64,000 bases of DNA, taken from contig JAHEKX010000005.1 of the NCBI GenBank assembly GCA_024644535.1, positions 1 to 64,000 of the forward strand. The letters are read 5' to 3'. Within the stretch, counting starts at the first letter, position 1. Each line of letters starts with the position of its first letter. A program made the position numbers and the translations under genes. The notes under the pieces were generated by a model. The model saw only the letters and a program-made list of their open reading frames with translations. It did not search any database and had not been told where the DNA came from. Of this stretch, positions 37,038-45,997 are shown in pieces. Source of the DNA: Gammaproteobacteria bacterium. GTDB taxonomy: Bacteria > Pseudomonadota > Gammaproteobacteria > Pseudomonadales > Halieaceae.

Positions 37038-37916
37038 TTGATCACGGCTTGGAATACATTGTTGTTTTACTGTGGAGCCATCGCTATTGGCTCGTATGTC
37101 GGTGGCATGTTGCCGCGCCTGATCAAAATGACACATACCCGAACCCAACTTGCGATGAGTGCGGTATCAGGCCTTATGCTGGGGGTGGCATTTTATCATT
37201 TATTGCCGCACGCATTGGCCGAATTTGGCGAGGGCTATGGTATCGACGACGTAGTCTGGTGGCTAATGATCGGTTTGGTCAGCATGTTGCTGTTGTTGCG
37301 TCTGTTTCACTTTCATCAGCACGATTTTACGCCTGCGGCTGACCACAGTCATTGCGATCATGATCATCACGCACATCATCATGATCACGATGTGGCGGCA
37401 CCTGAAGCGGTTAGAGTGCATCCCATGAGCTGGTTGAGTATTGCCTTTGGCTTAAGCGTGCACACCATTATCGATGGCGTTGCACTTGGCGCTGTTGTAT
37501 TGGCTGAGGGCGCAAGCTCAACCCATGTGGCGTGGGTGGGATTGGGCGTGTTTGTCGCTATTTTACTACATAAGCCCTTGGATGCAGTATCTATCGCAAC
37601 GCTGGCAAGAGCCGCTGGACTTAGCCTTAATGGCCAGCGGGCAGTGAATGTTATTTTTGCGTTGATGTGCCCTCTGGGCGCATTACTGTTTTACTTTGGA
37701 TTTCAGTCCTTAGATGGTTTGGCGCCCGGTTTGTTGGGCGCGACACTCGCATTTGCTGCCGGTGCGTTTGTATGTATTGCTTTAAGTGACTTAATTCCCG
37801 AGGTTCATTTCCACAGCCATGACCGTTTGAAGCTGAGCTTTACCTTTTTGTTGGGCATTGCAGCGGCCTACGCCATTGCGTTTATCGAGCCCGCCAGTCT
37901 ACACGCGATGCACTAA
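37038..37916 (+). CDS. ZIP-family divalent metal transporter
   Basis: Inner-membrane transporter of about 292 residues with eight helices. A His-rich cytoplasmic loop (DHSHCDHDHHAHHHDHD) precedes the metal-site helix SVHTIIDGVALGA; the second site helix is LHKPLDAVSIATLAR. ZIP proteins bring zinc, iron or manganese toward the cytoplasm. TTG 37038 is chosen because GGAGG lies five bases before it; the in-frame ATG at 36957 has no such site. The stop abuts the hemH stop, so an iron link is possible but unproven. Confidence 0.87.
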   Translation: MITAWNTLLFYCGAIAIGSYVGGMLPRLIKMTHTRTQLAMSAVSGLMLGVAFYHLLPHALAEFGEGYGIDDVVWWLMIGLVSMLLLLRLFHFHQHDFTPAADHSHCDHDHHAHHHDHDVAAPEAVRVHPMSWLSIAFGLSVHTIIDGVALGAVVLAEGASSTHVAWVGLGVFVAILLHKPLDAVSIATLARAAGLSLNGQRAVNVIFALMCPLGALLFYFGFQSLDGLAPGLLGATLAFAAGAFVCIALSDLIPEVHFHSHDRLKLSFTFLLGIAAAYAIAFIEPASLHAMH

Positions 37917-39002
37917 TTATTGTTTGGCGCCCAGTGCCACGGCCAAGTCTTGCGTTTGCTGCGCGTCTTGTACGCGGCCCGGCAACCAATCGTTGGCTTG
38001 CTCTTCGATTAAGGCCTGCATAAGGTCGATATGGTCCGCCTCGGCGTTCAAACAGGAAATGTATTCATAGCGTTCGCCGCCAGCTTCTTGGAAGTACTCA
38101 CGGTTTTCACCGCCAATTTCTTCGATAGTCTCGAGGCAGTCACTGGAAAATCCCGGGCAAATAATTTGTACGCTTTTGACACCTTGTTGTGGCAGGTTTT
38201 TCAGCGTTTCGTCGGTATAGGGCTGCAGCCAAGGGTCGCGACCAAAGCGGCTCTGAAAGGTGGTCATGTATTCGTTTGACGCAAGTCCAAGTTGTTCGGC
38301 AATTAGGCGCGTGGTTTTGTGGCATTCGCAGTGGTACGGGTCACCGTTTTCCAAATATCTTTGTGGCATGCCGTGGTAAGAAAATAGCAACTTATCGGCG
38401 CGGCCATATTTGGCCCAATGCGCCTTTAGTCTGCCGGCCACCGCGGTGATGTATCTGGTGTGATCGTGGTAGTGGCTAATGAACCTAAAATCAGGCAGCC
38501 AGCGTCGCTGTTTGAAATCATCTGCAATAGCGTCGAAGGTGGAGCCCGTAGTAGCGGCGCTGTACTGGGGATACAGCGGCAACACGATTAATTTGCGTAC
38601 ACCCGCCGCTAGCATCTTGTCTACTACCGATGTGATCGAGGGTTGCCCGTAGCGCATGGCCACGTCCACTATGACCTGATCGCCGTAACATTGTGTCAAG
38701 GAAGACCGCAGTGCTTTGGCTTGATTCAGGCTGTGAGTGAGCAGGGGTGAGCCTTCATCAGTCCAGACTTCGGCGTAGGCGGCAGCCGAACGTTTTGGTC
38801 GAACGCGCAGAATAATGCCGTTTAGAATAAGCCACCATAGCGGCCGAGGCACCTCAACCACCCTAGGATCCCACAGGAATTGCGCGAGATAAGGGCGCAG
38901 CGCTTTTGCTGTGGGCGCCTCAGGCGTTCCAAGGTTTGTCAAAAGAACACCCACACGGCCAGGCTGATTGTGATTAAAGTCGGGGTAGCCGTGATATTTC
39001 AT
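37917..39002 (-). CDS. hemH: ferrochelatase
   Basis: Inserts Fe(II) into protoporphyrin IX to make protoheme, the last step of heme synthesis. The 361 residues contain GVLLTNLGTPEAPTAKALRP at the start, catalytic His in LLFSYHGMP, and CPGFSSDCLETIEEI with the second active-site Glu. AAGGA precedes ATG. Complete and typical in length. Confidence 0.97.
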   Translation of the reverse strand: MKYHGYPDFNHNQPGRVGVLLTNLGTPEAPTAKALRPYLAQFLWDPRVVEVPRPLWWLILNGIILRVRPKRSAAAYAEVWTDEGSPLLTHSLNQAKALRSSLTQCYGDQVIVDVAMRYGQPSITSVVDKMLAAGVRKLIVLPLYPQYSAATTGSTFDAIADDFKQRRWLPDFRFISHYHDHTRYITAVAGRLKAHWAKYGRADKLLFSYHGMPQRYLENGDPYHCECHKTTRLIAEQLGLASNEYMTTFQSRFGRDPWLQPYTDETLKNLPQQGVKSVQIICPGFSSDCLETIEEIGGENREYFQEAGGERYEYISCLNAEADHIDLMQALIEEQANDWLPGRVQDAQQTQDLAVALGAKQ

Positions 39003-39216
39003 GAGGTAGTCCTTGGGTCATTATTGATTTTGAGCTTAGCTTACATACGGTTGATAGTGCTCTTAGGTTCAAAACACCCTGGCGCGCTGGTCACTTGCTT
39101 CATCGCGCGCGGCCGGTCGTTGGTCGTTTGGTGTATTCAATTAAACGCACTTGCCCCTTATTGTAACTCCCGTGGTCGCCAATAACACAGTGCGACGAAA
39201 TTGAAGGAGAGCAATC

Positions 39217-39543
39217 ATGAAGAATTTTATCCGTTATACCTTAATGGCTTTCGCCTCAGTGGGTATTGTTGCAGGTGCTGTGCAGGCAACAGCTGGCGAA
39301 GCGGCAGTGCAACTGGAAGCGGTAAACGCAATCAGTGTGTCTTACGCAGACCTGAACCTTGAATCAGCCGCTGGCCGCGATACCTTGCAAAAGCGTATTG
39401 ATCGCGCCGCTGAGAAAGTTTGTGGCCCTCAGTCTACACGATTGGCAGGCAGTTTATCTCGTGCAGTAAAAGGTCAAGAATGCTACGAGCAAGCGCGAAT
39501 GGATGCGATGACTGCGGTAGAGCGAGGTGTGCAATCTTTATAG
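39217..39543 (+). CDS. UrcA family protein
   Basis: A 108-residue exported protein with a cleavable signal (about 1-26, MAFASVGIVAGAVQATA). The UrcA core follows: VSYADLNLESAAGRDTLQKR, then AAEKVCG and a second Cys in KGQECYEQA; the two Cys probably form a disulfide. The family is common in proteobacteria and functionally unknown. GAAGGAGAG precedes ATG; a strong terminator follows. It is a single-gene unit. Confidence 0.9.
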   Translation: MKNFIRYTLMAFASVGIVAGAVQATAGEAAVQLEAVNAISVSYADLNLESAAGRDTLQKRIDRAAEKVCGPQSTRLAGSLSRAVKGQECYEQARMDAMTAVERGVQSL

Positions 39544-39584
39544 TTTTTATGTAACCAGTACTCCCCGGTATTGGTGTCTCCATT

Positions 39585-39609
39585 GGCCGCTTTTAGCGGC
39601 CTTTTTTTT
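39585..39609 (+). terminator. Rho-independent terminator of the urcA-like gene
   Basis: GGCCGC (39585-39590), loop TTTTA, GCGGCC (39596-39601) followed by eight T residues. Confidence 0.93.
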
Positions 39610-39737
39610 GAGCGAGGCCTCATTTTTTAGACGGTTTTAGACCTAGCAAAATGGCTTTGGGGTGTTACAGTAAGGTCTCGATCTGAATTTATTGAATAAA
39701 AACGCTCTGTGCAGTTTGTTAAGAGGTAGATAGACCT

Positions 39738-40910
39738 ATGTCACTCGATTTCGATAGTGCTCGAATGTACAACCCCAACATTACCGAATCTCACATTGCT
39801 TGGCGCGATCAATTGCGTCGCTTTATGGAAAACGAGGTTATTCCCTATGTTGAAGAGTGGGAAGAAGCCTGTGAGCTTCCCCTGTCATTGTGGCCCAAGG
39901 CTGCCGAGATAGGCTTGTTGGGTATGGGCTATCCAGAAGAGTTCGGAGGTATTAAAGAAGGTATTGATGTCTGGCACTCGTGGATCGTGAATGAAGAGTT
40001 AGCCCGAGTGGGTGCCGGAGGTGTGGGCGCAAGTTTGATGGTACATGGTATTGGTCTGCCGCCCGTCATTAACTTTGCTCGGCCAGAAGTCAAGCAGGCG
40101 GTAGCCCCCAAAGTATTGGCAGGAGAAGCATGGATTTCCCTGGGTATTACCGAGCCCAGTGGTGGCTCTGATGTGGCGAATTTGCAAACAACGGCTCGGC
40201 GTGAGGGTAATGAATATGTCGTGTCGGGATCGAAGACCTTTATTACAGGTGGTATGCGTGCCAATTGGGTCAGCACGGCGGTGCGCACGGGCGGTCCGGG
40301 CCCCGGTGGTGTGTCCATGCTCTTAATTCCCACCGATGCGCCCGGCTTTTCGCGAACGCCTTTGAACAAAAAGCAAGGTTGGTGGGCGTCGGATACAGCC
40401 ACTTTGTATTTTGACGAAGTGCGCGTACCTGTGACCAACTTAATTGGCGAAGAAAACCAAGGTTTTAAAGTTATCATGCACAACTTCAATTCAGAGCGCA
40501 TGGGTATGGCGGCGCAGATGGAAGCCTACGGTCGAGTGTGCCTTGAAGATGCGGTTATTTGGGCAAGAGAGCGCAAAACCTTCGGCAAACGGTTAGCGGA
40601 TCATCAGGTTATTCGCCACAAAGTGTCGGCAATGAAGCAAAAGTTAAACGCTACGCAAGCCTATATTCGAGCCTGCTACGAGCAAATTGAAATGGGGCAA
40701 CCTAACGCGGCAGACATTGCCTTACTGAAGGTCCAAGCGAGCGAAGTGATGGAGTTTTGCGCCCGTGAGGCTATGCAAATTTTGGGTGGCGCGGGTTACT
40801 TACGTGGGAATCGAATTGAGCGCATTTATCGTGAGGTTCGGGTTAATGCGATTGGCGGCGGTTCTGAAGAAATCATGCGCGATCTAGCGGCCAGACAGTA
40901 TCAGTTGTAA
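39738..40910 (+). CDS. acyl-CoA dehydrogenase (first of three)
   Basis: FAD-dependent acyl-CoA dehydrogenase, 390 residues. The substrate/FAD signature GITEPSGGSDVANLQT and the C-terminal ILGGAGYLRGNRIERIYREV are clear. At the usual catalytic-Glu site of medium-chain enzymes it has Gly (AIGGGSEEIM). As in long-chain and isovaleryl types, the base may therefore sit in a helix earlier in the chain. It is 10 bp before the second dehydrogenase, so the three form one transcription unit. Substrate unknown; branched or cyclic acyl-CoA is a guess. Confidence 0.9.
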   Translation: MSLDFDSARMYNPNITESHIAWRDQLRRFMENEVIPYVEEWEEACELPLSLWPKAAEIGLLGMGYPEEFGGIKEGIDVWHSWIVNEELARVGAGGVGASLMVHGIGLPPVINFARPEVKQAVAPKVLAGEAWISLGITEPSGGSDVANLQTTARREGNEYVVSGSKTFITGGMRANWVSTAVRTGGPGPGGVSMLLIPTDAPGFSRTPLNKKQGWWASDTATLYFDEVRVPVTNLIGEENQGFKVIMHNFNSERMGMAAQMEAYGRVCLEDAVIWARERKTFGKRLADHQVIRHKVSAMKQKLNATQAYIRACYEQIEMGQPNAADIALLKVQASEVMEFCAREAMQILGGAGYLRGNRIERIYREVRVNAIGGGSEEIMRDLAARQYQL

Positions 40911-40920
40911 GGGGAAAGTT

Positions 40921-42120
40921 ATGGCGACAGAACAACAATTAGAGAATTTTCGGCGGGAAGTTGCCGCTTGGTTGCAGGCCAATAAACCAGCCGATCCAGG
41001 GTTTTTACTTCCGCAGAGCTTTATGGAAGTTGGTAGCGAGCAACAGTTGGATTTTTTGCGCGACTGGCAATACAAGCTTTGGTCAGCGGGTTATTTGGGT
41101 ATGGCCTGGCCCAGTGAATACGGTGGCCAAGGTGCAGAACCTGTGTTTCAAAGTATCGCCGATAAAGAAATGTCGAAAGCATCGGTGCCTATTGCTTTTA
41201 ACGTTATCGGCTTAGGTTGGGCAGGTCCCTTAATTAATGATGTGGGCACCGAAGAAGAGAAGAGTCAATACTTGAAAGGTATTTTGACCGGTGAAGACAT
41301 TTGGTGTCAGGGCTTTTCAGAGCCAGATCACGGGTCAGACTTAGGTTCTGCGCAGTGTCGTGCCGAGCGAGATGGCGACGAATACGTCATTAACGGCAGT
41401 AAAATTTGGACGACAATGGGTAACTACGCCAAGTACATGATTTTGCTGGCGCGGACAAATCCCAATGCCGAGCGCAAGTACGATGGCTTGTCCTTCTTTT
41501 TGTCACCAATGAAAGTGCCCGGCATTGATCCTCAGCCTATTCGTAAACTGACAGGAGAGTATGGGTTTACGCAGACCTATTTTAACGATGCCCGTATCCC
41601 CGCTTCTTGTCTGATGGGTGAAGAGGGCAAGGGCTGGCAACTCGCTATGCAAACCCTACAGTACGAGCGCGGCGCGGAGGCGGGTGCTGCCGGCGGTCTG
41701 TCGATGGTGCGTATTGCCTTTGAAGACATGATCGAATCATTGCAGGGCAGGCAGCGCGATGGCTCAGAGGTACTGCACGACCCGGTGGTGCGCGACGAGC
41801 TTATGCAATTACTGATTGAAGACAAGGCGATCAGTATTGGTGAGAAGCGCACGCTCATCGGTGCGCTGAATAATGACTTTAGAATGTCGCTACCCTTATC
41901 GACGAAATTACGTTGGACCGAGCACGCGCGCCGTATGCGGCAAGCAGCCGTGCGTCTGCAGGGTTCTGATGGTGGTTTGTATGTGCAGGATCCCGAAGCC
42001 GTGCAGCGGGGATTTTGGCAGCGTGCGTACATGCAAAGTTTCTCGGCCACGATCGGCGGAGGTACATCTCAAGTCCAAGCCAACATTATTGCCGAGCACG
42101 TGCTTGGTTTACCGAAATAG
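40921..42120 (+). CDS. acyl-CoA dehydrogenase (second of three, large-type subunit)
   Basis: 399 residues, with QGFSEPDHGSDLGSAQCRAE as FAD/substrate signature and KIWTTMGNYAKYMILLARTN following it. It ends with the ATIGGGTSQVQANIIAEHVL segment. The type matches the catalytic partner of heteromeric dehydrogenases used in steroid side-chain and terpenoid oxidation in actinobacteria (FadE28/FadE29-like), paired with the smaller neighbour. The pairing is inferred from family and 10-bp spacing. Confidence 0.88.
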   Translation: MATEQQLENFRREVAAWLQANKPADPGFLLPQSFMEVGSEQQLDFLRDWQYKLWSAGYLGMAWPSEYGGQGAEPVFQSIADKEMSKASVPIAFNVIGLGWAGPLINDVGTEEEKSQYLKGILTGEDIWCQGFSEPDHGSDLGSAQCRAERDGDEYVINGSKIWTTMGNYAKYMILLARTNPNAERKYDGLSFFLSPMKVPGIDPQPIRKLTGEYGFTQTYFNDARIPASCLMGEEGKGWQLAMQTLQYERGAEAGAAGGLSMVRIAFEDMIESLQGRQRDGSEVLHDPVVRDELMQLLIEDKAISIGEKRTLIGALNNDFRMSLPLSTKLRWTEHARRMRQAAVRLQGSDGGLYVQDPEAVQRGFWQRAYMQSFSATIGGGTSQVQANIIAEHVLGLPK

Positions 42121-42130
42121 GAGTTGAGAA

Positions 42131-43249
42131 ATGGATTTCGGGAAAACACAAATAAACTTCAGTGAAGAACAGGCCATGTTGTTGGATGCCGCTCAGGGCA
42201 TGTGTGCCGATTTATCACCCATTGATAAAGTGCGTTCGCTACTGGAAGACGACAAGGGCTACGATGATAATGCCTGGCAACAGATGGTCGACATGGGCTG
42301 GACAGGTCTTGCCCTGCCTGAATCGGTGGGCGGCTCAGATTTTGGTCTTGGCGCACTGGTGCCCCTTTTTGAATCGATGGGTAAAAGTTTATTAACAACG
42401 CCTTTGATGAGTGCCGTGCTAGCGGGCGAATGTTTGCGCCGAACTGGGGACTCTGCGACCCATGTATTCCTAGAACAAATCGCGGCTGGCGCGAAGGCTA
42501 CCCTGGCCTTCGTGGAAGCCGATGACTGGGGTGCGCAACACGTAAATACTTGTATTGAAGGTGGCCGCTTAAAGGGCTACAAACGCCACGTGACTGACGC
42601 CGCAGATGCCGCCATTTTGGTCATTCCGGCCATGCGCGAGGGCGTCAAAGTGCTAACGGTTGTGCGAGGTGATCAGCTCGATACCGCCTGTCGTACCAAG
42701 CACGATGTCCTAGATGCCACGCGGCGCGCGCAATCCATTACTTTGGATATCGCAGAAGCTGATATCGTGGTAATCAACGGCGAGGTCGATCGAGCATTGC
42801 AAGAAACGCAATTAATTGGCGCCTTGTTGGTGGCCGCCGAATCTACCGGTGCCGCCGTGTCGTGCTTGAATACCGTCGTCGATTACCTGAAAACACGTAA
42901 GCAATTTGGCAAGCTGATTGGTTCTTATCAAGCGCTAAAACACCCAAGCGTCGATGTGCTGTGTGCGATTGACTCGAGTAAATCTCTGATTTATCAAGCT
43001 GCTAGTGAAGTGCAGGCCGGTGCATTGAGTCGAGATGCACGTATAGCGTGTCACATGGCCAAGTCAAAAGCGTCCGAAACTTTAGTGTTTGCCGGTGACC
43101 GTGCAGTACAATTTCACGGTGGCATGGGCTTTACCTATGAGTGTGATGCGCAATTATACTTGCGTCGCGGTCTGTGGGCACAACAAGCGTTTGGCGATCC
43201 CATGCATCACCGTAAGCGGCTAGCAGCATTGATTTTTGACGCCGAGTAA
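42131..43249 (+). CDS. acyl-CoA dehydrogenase (third of three, small-type subunit)
   Basis: A 372-residue shorter acyl-CoA dehydrogenase. The N-terminal domain is present (FSEEQAMLLDAAQGMCADLS), but the usual TEP-GSD FAD loop is lost. FVEADDWGAQ and a short middle domain stand in its place. The C-terminal FAD helices KTRKQFGKLIGSYQALKHP and FHGGMGFTYECDAQLYLRR are kept. Loss of the substrate motif fits a non-catalytic or half-site partner of the preceding protein in an alpha2-beta2 complex; that is inference. Begins 10 bp after its neighbour. Confidence 0.85.
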   Translation: MDFGKTQINFSEEQAMLLDAAQGMCADLSPIDKVRSLLEDDKGYDDNAWQQMVDMGWTGLALPESVGGSDFGLGALVPLFESMGKSLLTTPLMSAVLAGECLRRTGDSATHVFLEQIAAGAKATLAFVEADDWGAQHVNTCIEGGRLKGYKRHVTDAADAAILVIPAMREGVKVLTVVRGDQLDTACRTKHDVLDATRRAQSITLDIAEADIVVINGEVDRALQETQLIGALLVAAESTGAAVSCLNTVVDYLKTRKQFGKLIGSYQALKHPSVDVLCAIDSSKSLIYQAASEVQAGALSRDARIACHMAKSKASETLVFAGDRAVQFHGGMGFTYECDAQLYLRRGLWAQQAFGDPMHHRKRLAALIFDAE

Positions 43250-43258
43250 GTCCGAAGT

Positions 43259-43284
43259 ATGCCCTTACTCGTAAGTAGGGGCAT
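43259..43284 (+). promoter_or_regulatory. hairpin covering the ribosome-binding region of the first UbiB-like gene
   Basis: ATGCCCTTACT (43259-43269), loop CGTA, AGTAGGGGCAT (43274-43284) form an 11-bp stem with one wobble pair. The right arm includes the purine-rich AGTAGGGG and ends exactly before the ATG at 43285. It could lower translation unless opened. Confidence 0.55.
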
Positions 43285-44679
43285 ATGACAAAAAAATCTT
43301 CAAAATCCCTGTTTTATGGTTTGGGTCGCGGCTTGGGTGTCGGCCTTGCTGGGTTGCGAGCCGGTGGAGCCATAGCGGCTGACTCATTCATTAATCGCGC
43401 GATGGGTAAAGAACCGGGCCAGTCAGATTTTGCGGTAAAAGAGGCTCAGCGTTTCGTTACTGAACTTGGCAAAATGAAAGGTAGCTACGTCAAAATCGGA
43501 CAGATGATGGCGTTACTTGGCGAACATTTTTTGCCTTCTTCTTTAGTGGTTGCTTTGCGCGACTTACACGATGCAACCGAGCCGCTACCTTATGAGCAGT
43601 TGTTACCGCAGTTGCGTACGATTGCTAATTTTAGTGAGCTAGAGGTCGACCCTAATCCGCTGGCTGCTGCCTCTTTGTCGCAGGTGCACCGAGCTCGAAT
43701 TAAAAGTACCGGGGAAGAGTTGGTTCTGAAAGTTCAGTACCCGGGACTGGCCGACACCATCGATACTGATTTTGATGCTGTAGTGAAAATGTTAACCATT
43801 GCGCGTTGGCTGAGTTCAGGCCGTGAGCTTGATGCCTGGATGCAAACGCTGCGCGAGCAGCTGCATTTAGAGATTGATTACGACCGTGAGGCTGCGGCCA
43901 CGATAAAAATGCGTGAGCACCTAAAAGCTGAGCCATTGGGTTTAGACTGCACTGTTTACGTGCCAAGAGTGTATTTACAGTACAGCACGGCACAGGTGCT
44001 TGCCTTGTCTTACGAGCAGGGCGTCAGCGTTGATAACCCCGCTTTGGTCACGCTGTCTTTGGCCCGACGTAATGCTTTGGCGAAAACGATGCTAGCAATG
44101 TTTTTCAAAGAGCTTTACAGCTGGGGCGTGCTGCAAACTGACCCAAACCTGGGCAATTATTTGATCAGGCCTAAAGTGCGGGGTGATCAGGAGTCTGTTG
44201 ATAAACTCGTGCTGCTGGATTTTGGGTCAACGATCGAGTTTGATGAACCCTTTTTAGACGCCTTGGGCAGAACCATTGCGGCTGGCCAAGTTCAAGATCG
44301 AGAGGCTCTGATTGAGGCGCTGATCGACCTGGGTTGTTTGAGCTCATCGAGTCACCCCGAGGCGCGAGAAAGCTTTGCCGATTTTTGCTTACAGTTGCTT
44401 GAGCCCTTGCGTCCCCCGAAAGAGCTTCCGTCTGAGTATATCGATGACCAGGGGCGCTATTGCTGGGCCGAATCGAACCTAATGAAGCGAGTGGCGACTT
44501 TGGCGGCACAGTCGGTTAAGCACAAACACTTTGCTACACCGACTAGGCAATTTTCTGTGATTGCTAGAAAGCTTACTGGGGTGTTTACCTTTATTTGCAT
44601 GTTAAAGCCAAGATTTAATGGGTACGAGATTGCGCAGGCCCACATCGATGTATGGCTGGAGAGTAAGCGTGGCGCGTGA
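43285..44679 (+). CDS. UbiB/ABC1-family atypical kinase-like protein (first)
   Basis: 464 residues of the UbiB/COQ8/AarF family, ATPases needed for or regulating quinone and lipid metabolism. The family KxGQ helix reads GSYVKIGQMMALLGEHFLP (about 72). The Ala-rich nucleotide loop is AAASLSQVHRAR, Lys follows in LVLKVQYPG, the catalytic loop is QTDPNLGNYLI and the metal Asp is in LLDFGS. All key residues are present. An N-terminal Gly-rich segment may be membrane-associated. It follows the dehydrogenases by 35 bp. Confidence 0.88.
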   Translation: MTKKSSKSLFYGLGRGLGVGLAGLRAGGAIAADSFINRAMGKEPGQSDFAVKEAQRFVTELGKMKGSYVKIGQMMALLGEHFLPSSLVVALRDLHDATEPLPYEQLLPQLRTIANFSELEVDPNPLAAASLSQVHRARIKSTGEELVLKVQYPGLADTIDTDFDAVVKMLTIARWLSSGRELDAWMQTLREQLHLEIDYDREAAATIKMREHLKAEPLGLDCTVYVPRVYLQYSTAQVLALSYEQGVSVDNPALVTLSLARRNALAKTMLAMFFKELYSWGVLQTDPNLGNYLIRPKVRGDQESVDKLVLLDFGSTIEFDEPFLDALGRTIAAGQVQDREALIEALIDLGCLSSSSHPEARESFADFCLQLLEPLRPPKELPSEYIDDQGRYCWAESNLMKRVATLAAQSVKHKHFATPTRQFSVIARKLTGVFTFICMLKPRFNGYEIAQAHIDVWLESKRGA

Positions 44680-45997
44680 CGAAAAACCCTTTAAACAACA
44701 GGCCTTGCCCACCGGCCGTCTTGCCCGCTTTGGTCGAATGGCGCGTCTGGCAAGCGGTGTTGCAGGGGGTATGGTTGCCGAAGGTGTGAAACAGTGGTCC
44801 AAGGGGCAGCGACCTTCAATGCGTGACTTGCTGCTGACTCCCAGCAACGCCGAGCGCGTGGCAGACCGCTTAAGTGAAATGCGTGGTGCAGCCATGAAGC
44901 TTGGCCAAATGCTGTCGATGGATACCGGAGATTTCTTGCCCAAGCCTCTAGCTGATGCGCTAAGTCAGCTGCGCGCCGAGGCGCACACTCTGCCACAAAA
45001 GCAAACCCGTGCAACTTTAAAGTCAATTTATGGACCCGATTGGCCCGAGTTGTTTGCCTATTTTGATATTGAGCCCTTTGCGGCAGCGTCAATTGGTCAG
45101 GTACATAAAGCTCAGCTACACGATGGTCGAGATATTGTGCTAAAGCTTCAATACCCCGGGGTGTTAGCCAGTATCGATGCCGATGTTGATAACATGGCGA
45201 CCTTACTGCGTTGGTCGGGTTTGGTGCCCGAGCAGGTCGAGATTACGCCCTTGCTGAACTCGGTAAAAGAACAGCTCAAGGACGAAGCTGACTACGAGCT
45301 CGAACGGAACTATTTGCGAAGCTTCCTAGAGGCGTTAAAAAACGACCTTCGTTTTTGGGTGCCCGAGACGGTCGATGAATTATCCAACAAGCAGATTTTG
45401 GCCATGAGCTTTGTTCCGGGTGAGCCGATAGAGTCTTTGGAGTATGCTGACCAAGCCATTCGTGATTCGGTAATGACGGCCTTGATTGAGCTTTTGTTGA
45501 TTGAGCTATTTGAGTTGCGGCTGGTGCAAACTGACCCCAACTTTGCCAATTACCGCTATGACTATGAGTCGGGCCGCATCGTTTTGTTAGACTTTGGAGC
45601 AACTCGTGCTTTTAAAGCCAAATTTGTAAATGATTACAAAAGTTTGGCGAGAGCTGCTGTGGCAGGCAATGCCTCGCGTATGCTGGCCGCCGCCGATCGA
45701 CTGGGCTATGCCATTGGTAATACCGATGGACCTTATCGCGACTTAATTCTGGAAGTATTCAACATTGCTTTAGAGCCTTTGAGTACACCCGGCGTATATG
45801 ATTTTGGTGAATCAGACATGCCGCAGCGGATGTTGGCCTTGTCGAATAAAATTACCGAGCATAAAGATTTTTGGCAGGTGCCTCCCGCCGAGGCGATTTA
45901 CTTTCATCGCAAAATTGGCGGGATGTTCATGCTGGCGCACCGCCTGCAGGCTCGCGTGCCAGTTTACGATTTGTTTCAAGCGGCGGTGAAGTCCTAG
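44669..45997 (+). CDS. UbiB/ABC1-family atypical kinase-like protein (second)
   Basis: About 442 residues. The GTG start at 44669 has GGAGA six bases upstream and overlaps the first kinase gene by 11 bp; an ATG at 44618 lacks a site. KxGQ-motif GAAMKLGQMLSMDTGDFLP, Ala-rich loop AAASIGQVHKAQ, Lys in VLKLQYPG, QTDPNFANY and LLDFGA are intact. It is diverged from the first copy, so the pair is probably an old duplication or a heteromeric set. Its stop overlaps the convergent photolyase stop by 4 bp. Confidence 0.88.
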   Translation: MARDEKPFKQQALPTGRLARFGRMARLASGVAGGMVAEGVKQWSKGQRPSMRDLLLTPSNAERVADRLSEMRGAAMKLGQMLSMDTGDFLPKPLADALSQLRAEAHTLPQKQTRATLKSIYGPDWPELFAYFDIEPFAAASIGQVHKAQLHDGRDIVLKLQYPGVLASIDADVDNMATLLRWSGLVPEQVEITPLLNSVKEQLKDEADYELERNYLRSFLEALKNDLRFWVPETVDELSNKQILAMSFVPGEPIESLEYADQAIRDSVMTALIELLLIELFELRLVQTDPNFANYRYDYESGRIVLLDFGATRAFKAKFVNDYKSLARAAVAGNASRMLAAADRLGYAIGNTDGPYRDLILEVFNIALEPLSTPGVYDFGESDMPQRMLALSNKITEHKDFWQVPPAEAIYFHRKIGGMFMLAHRLQARVPVYDLFQAAVKS

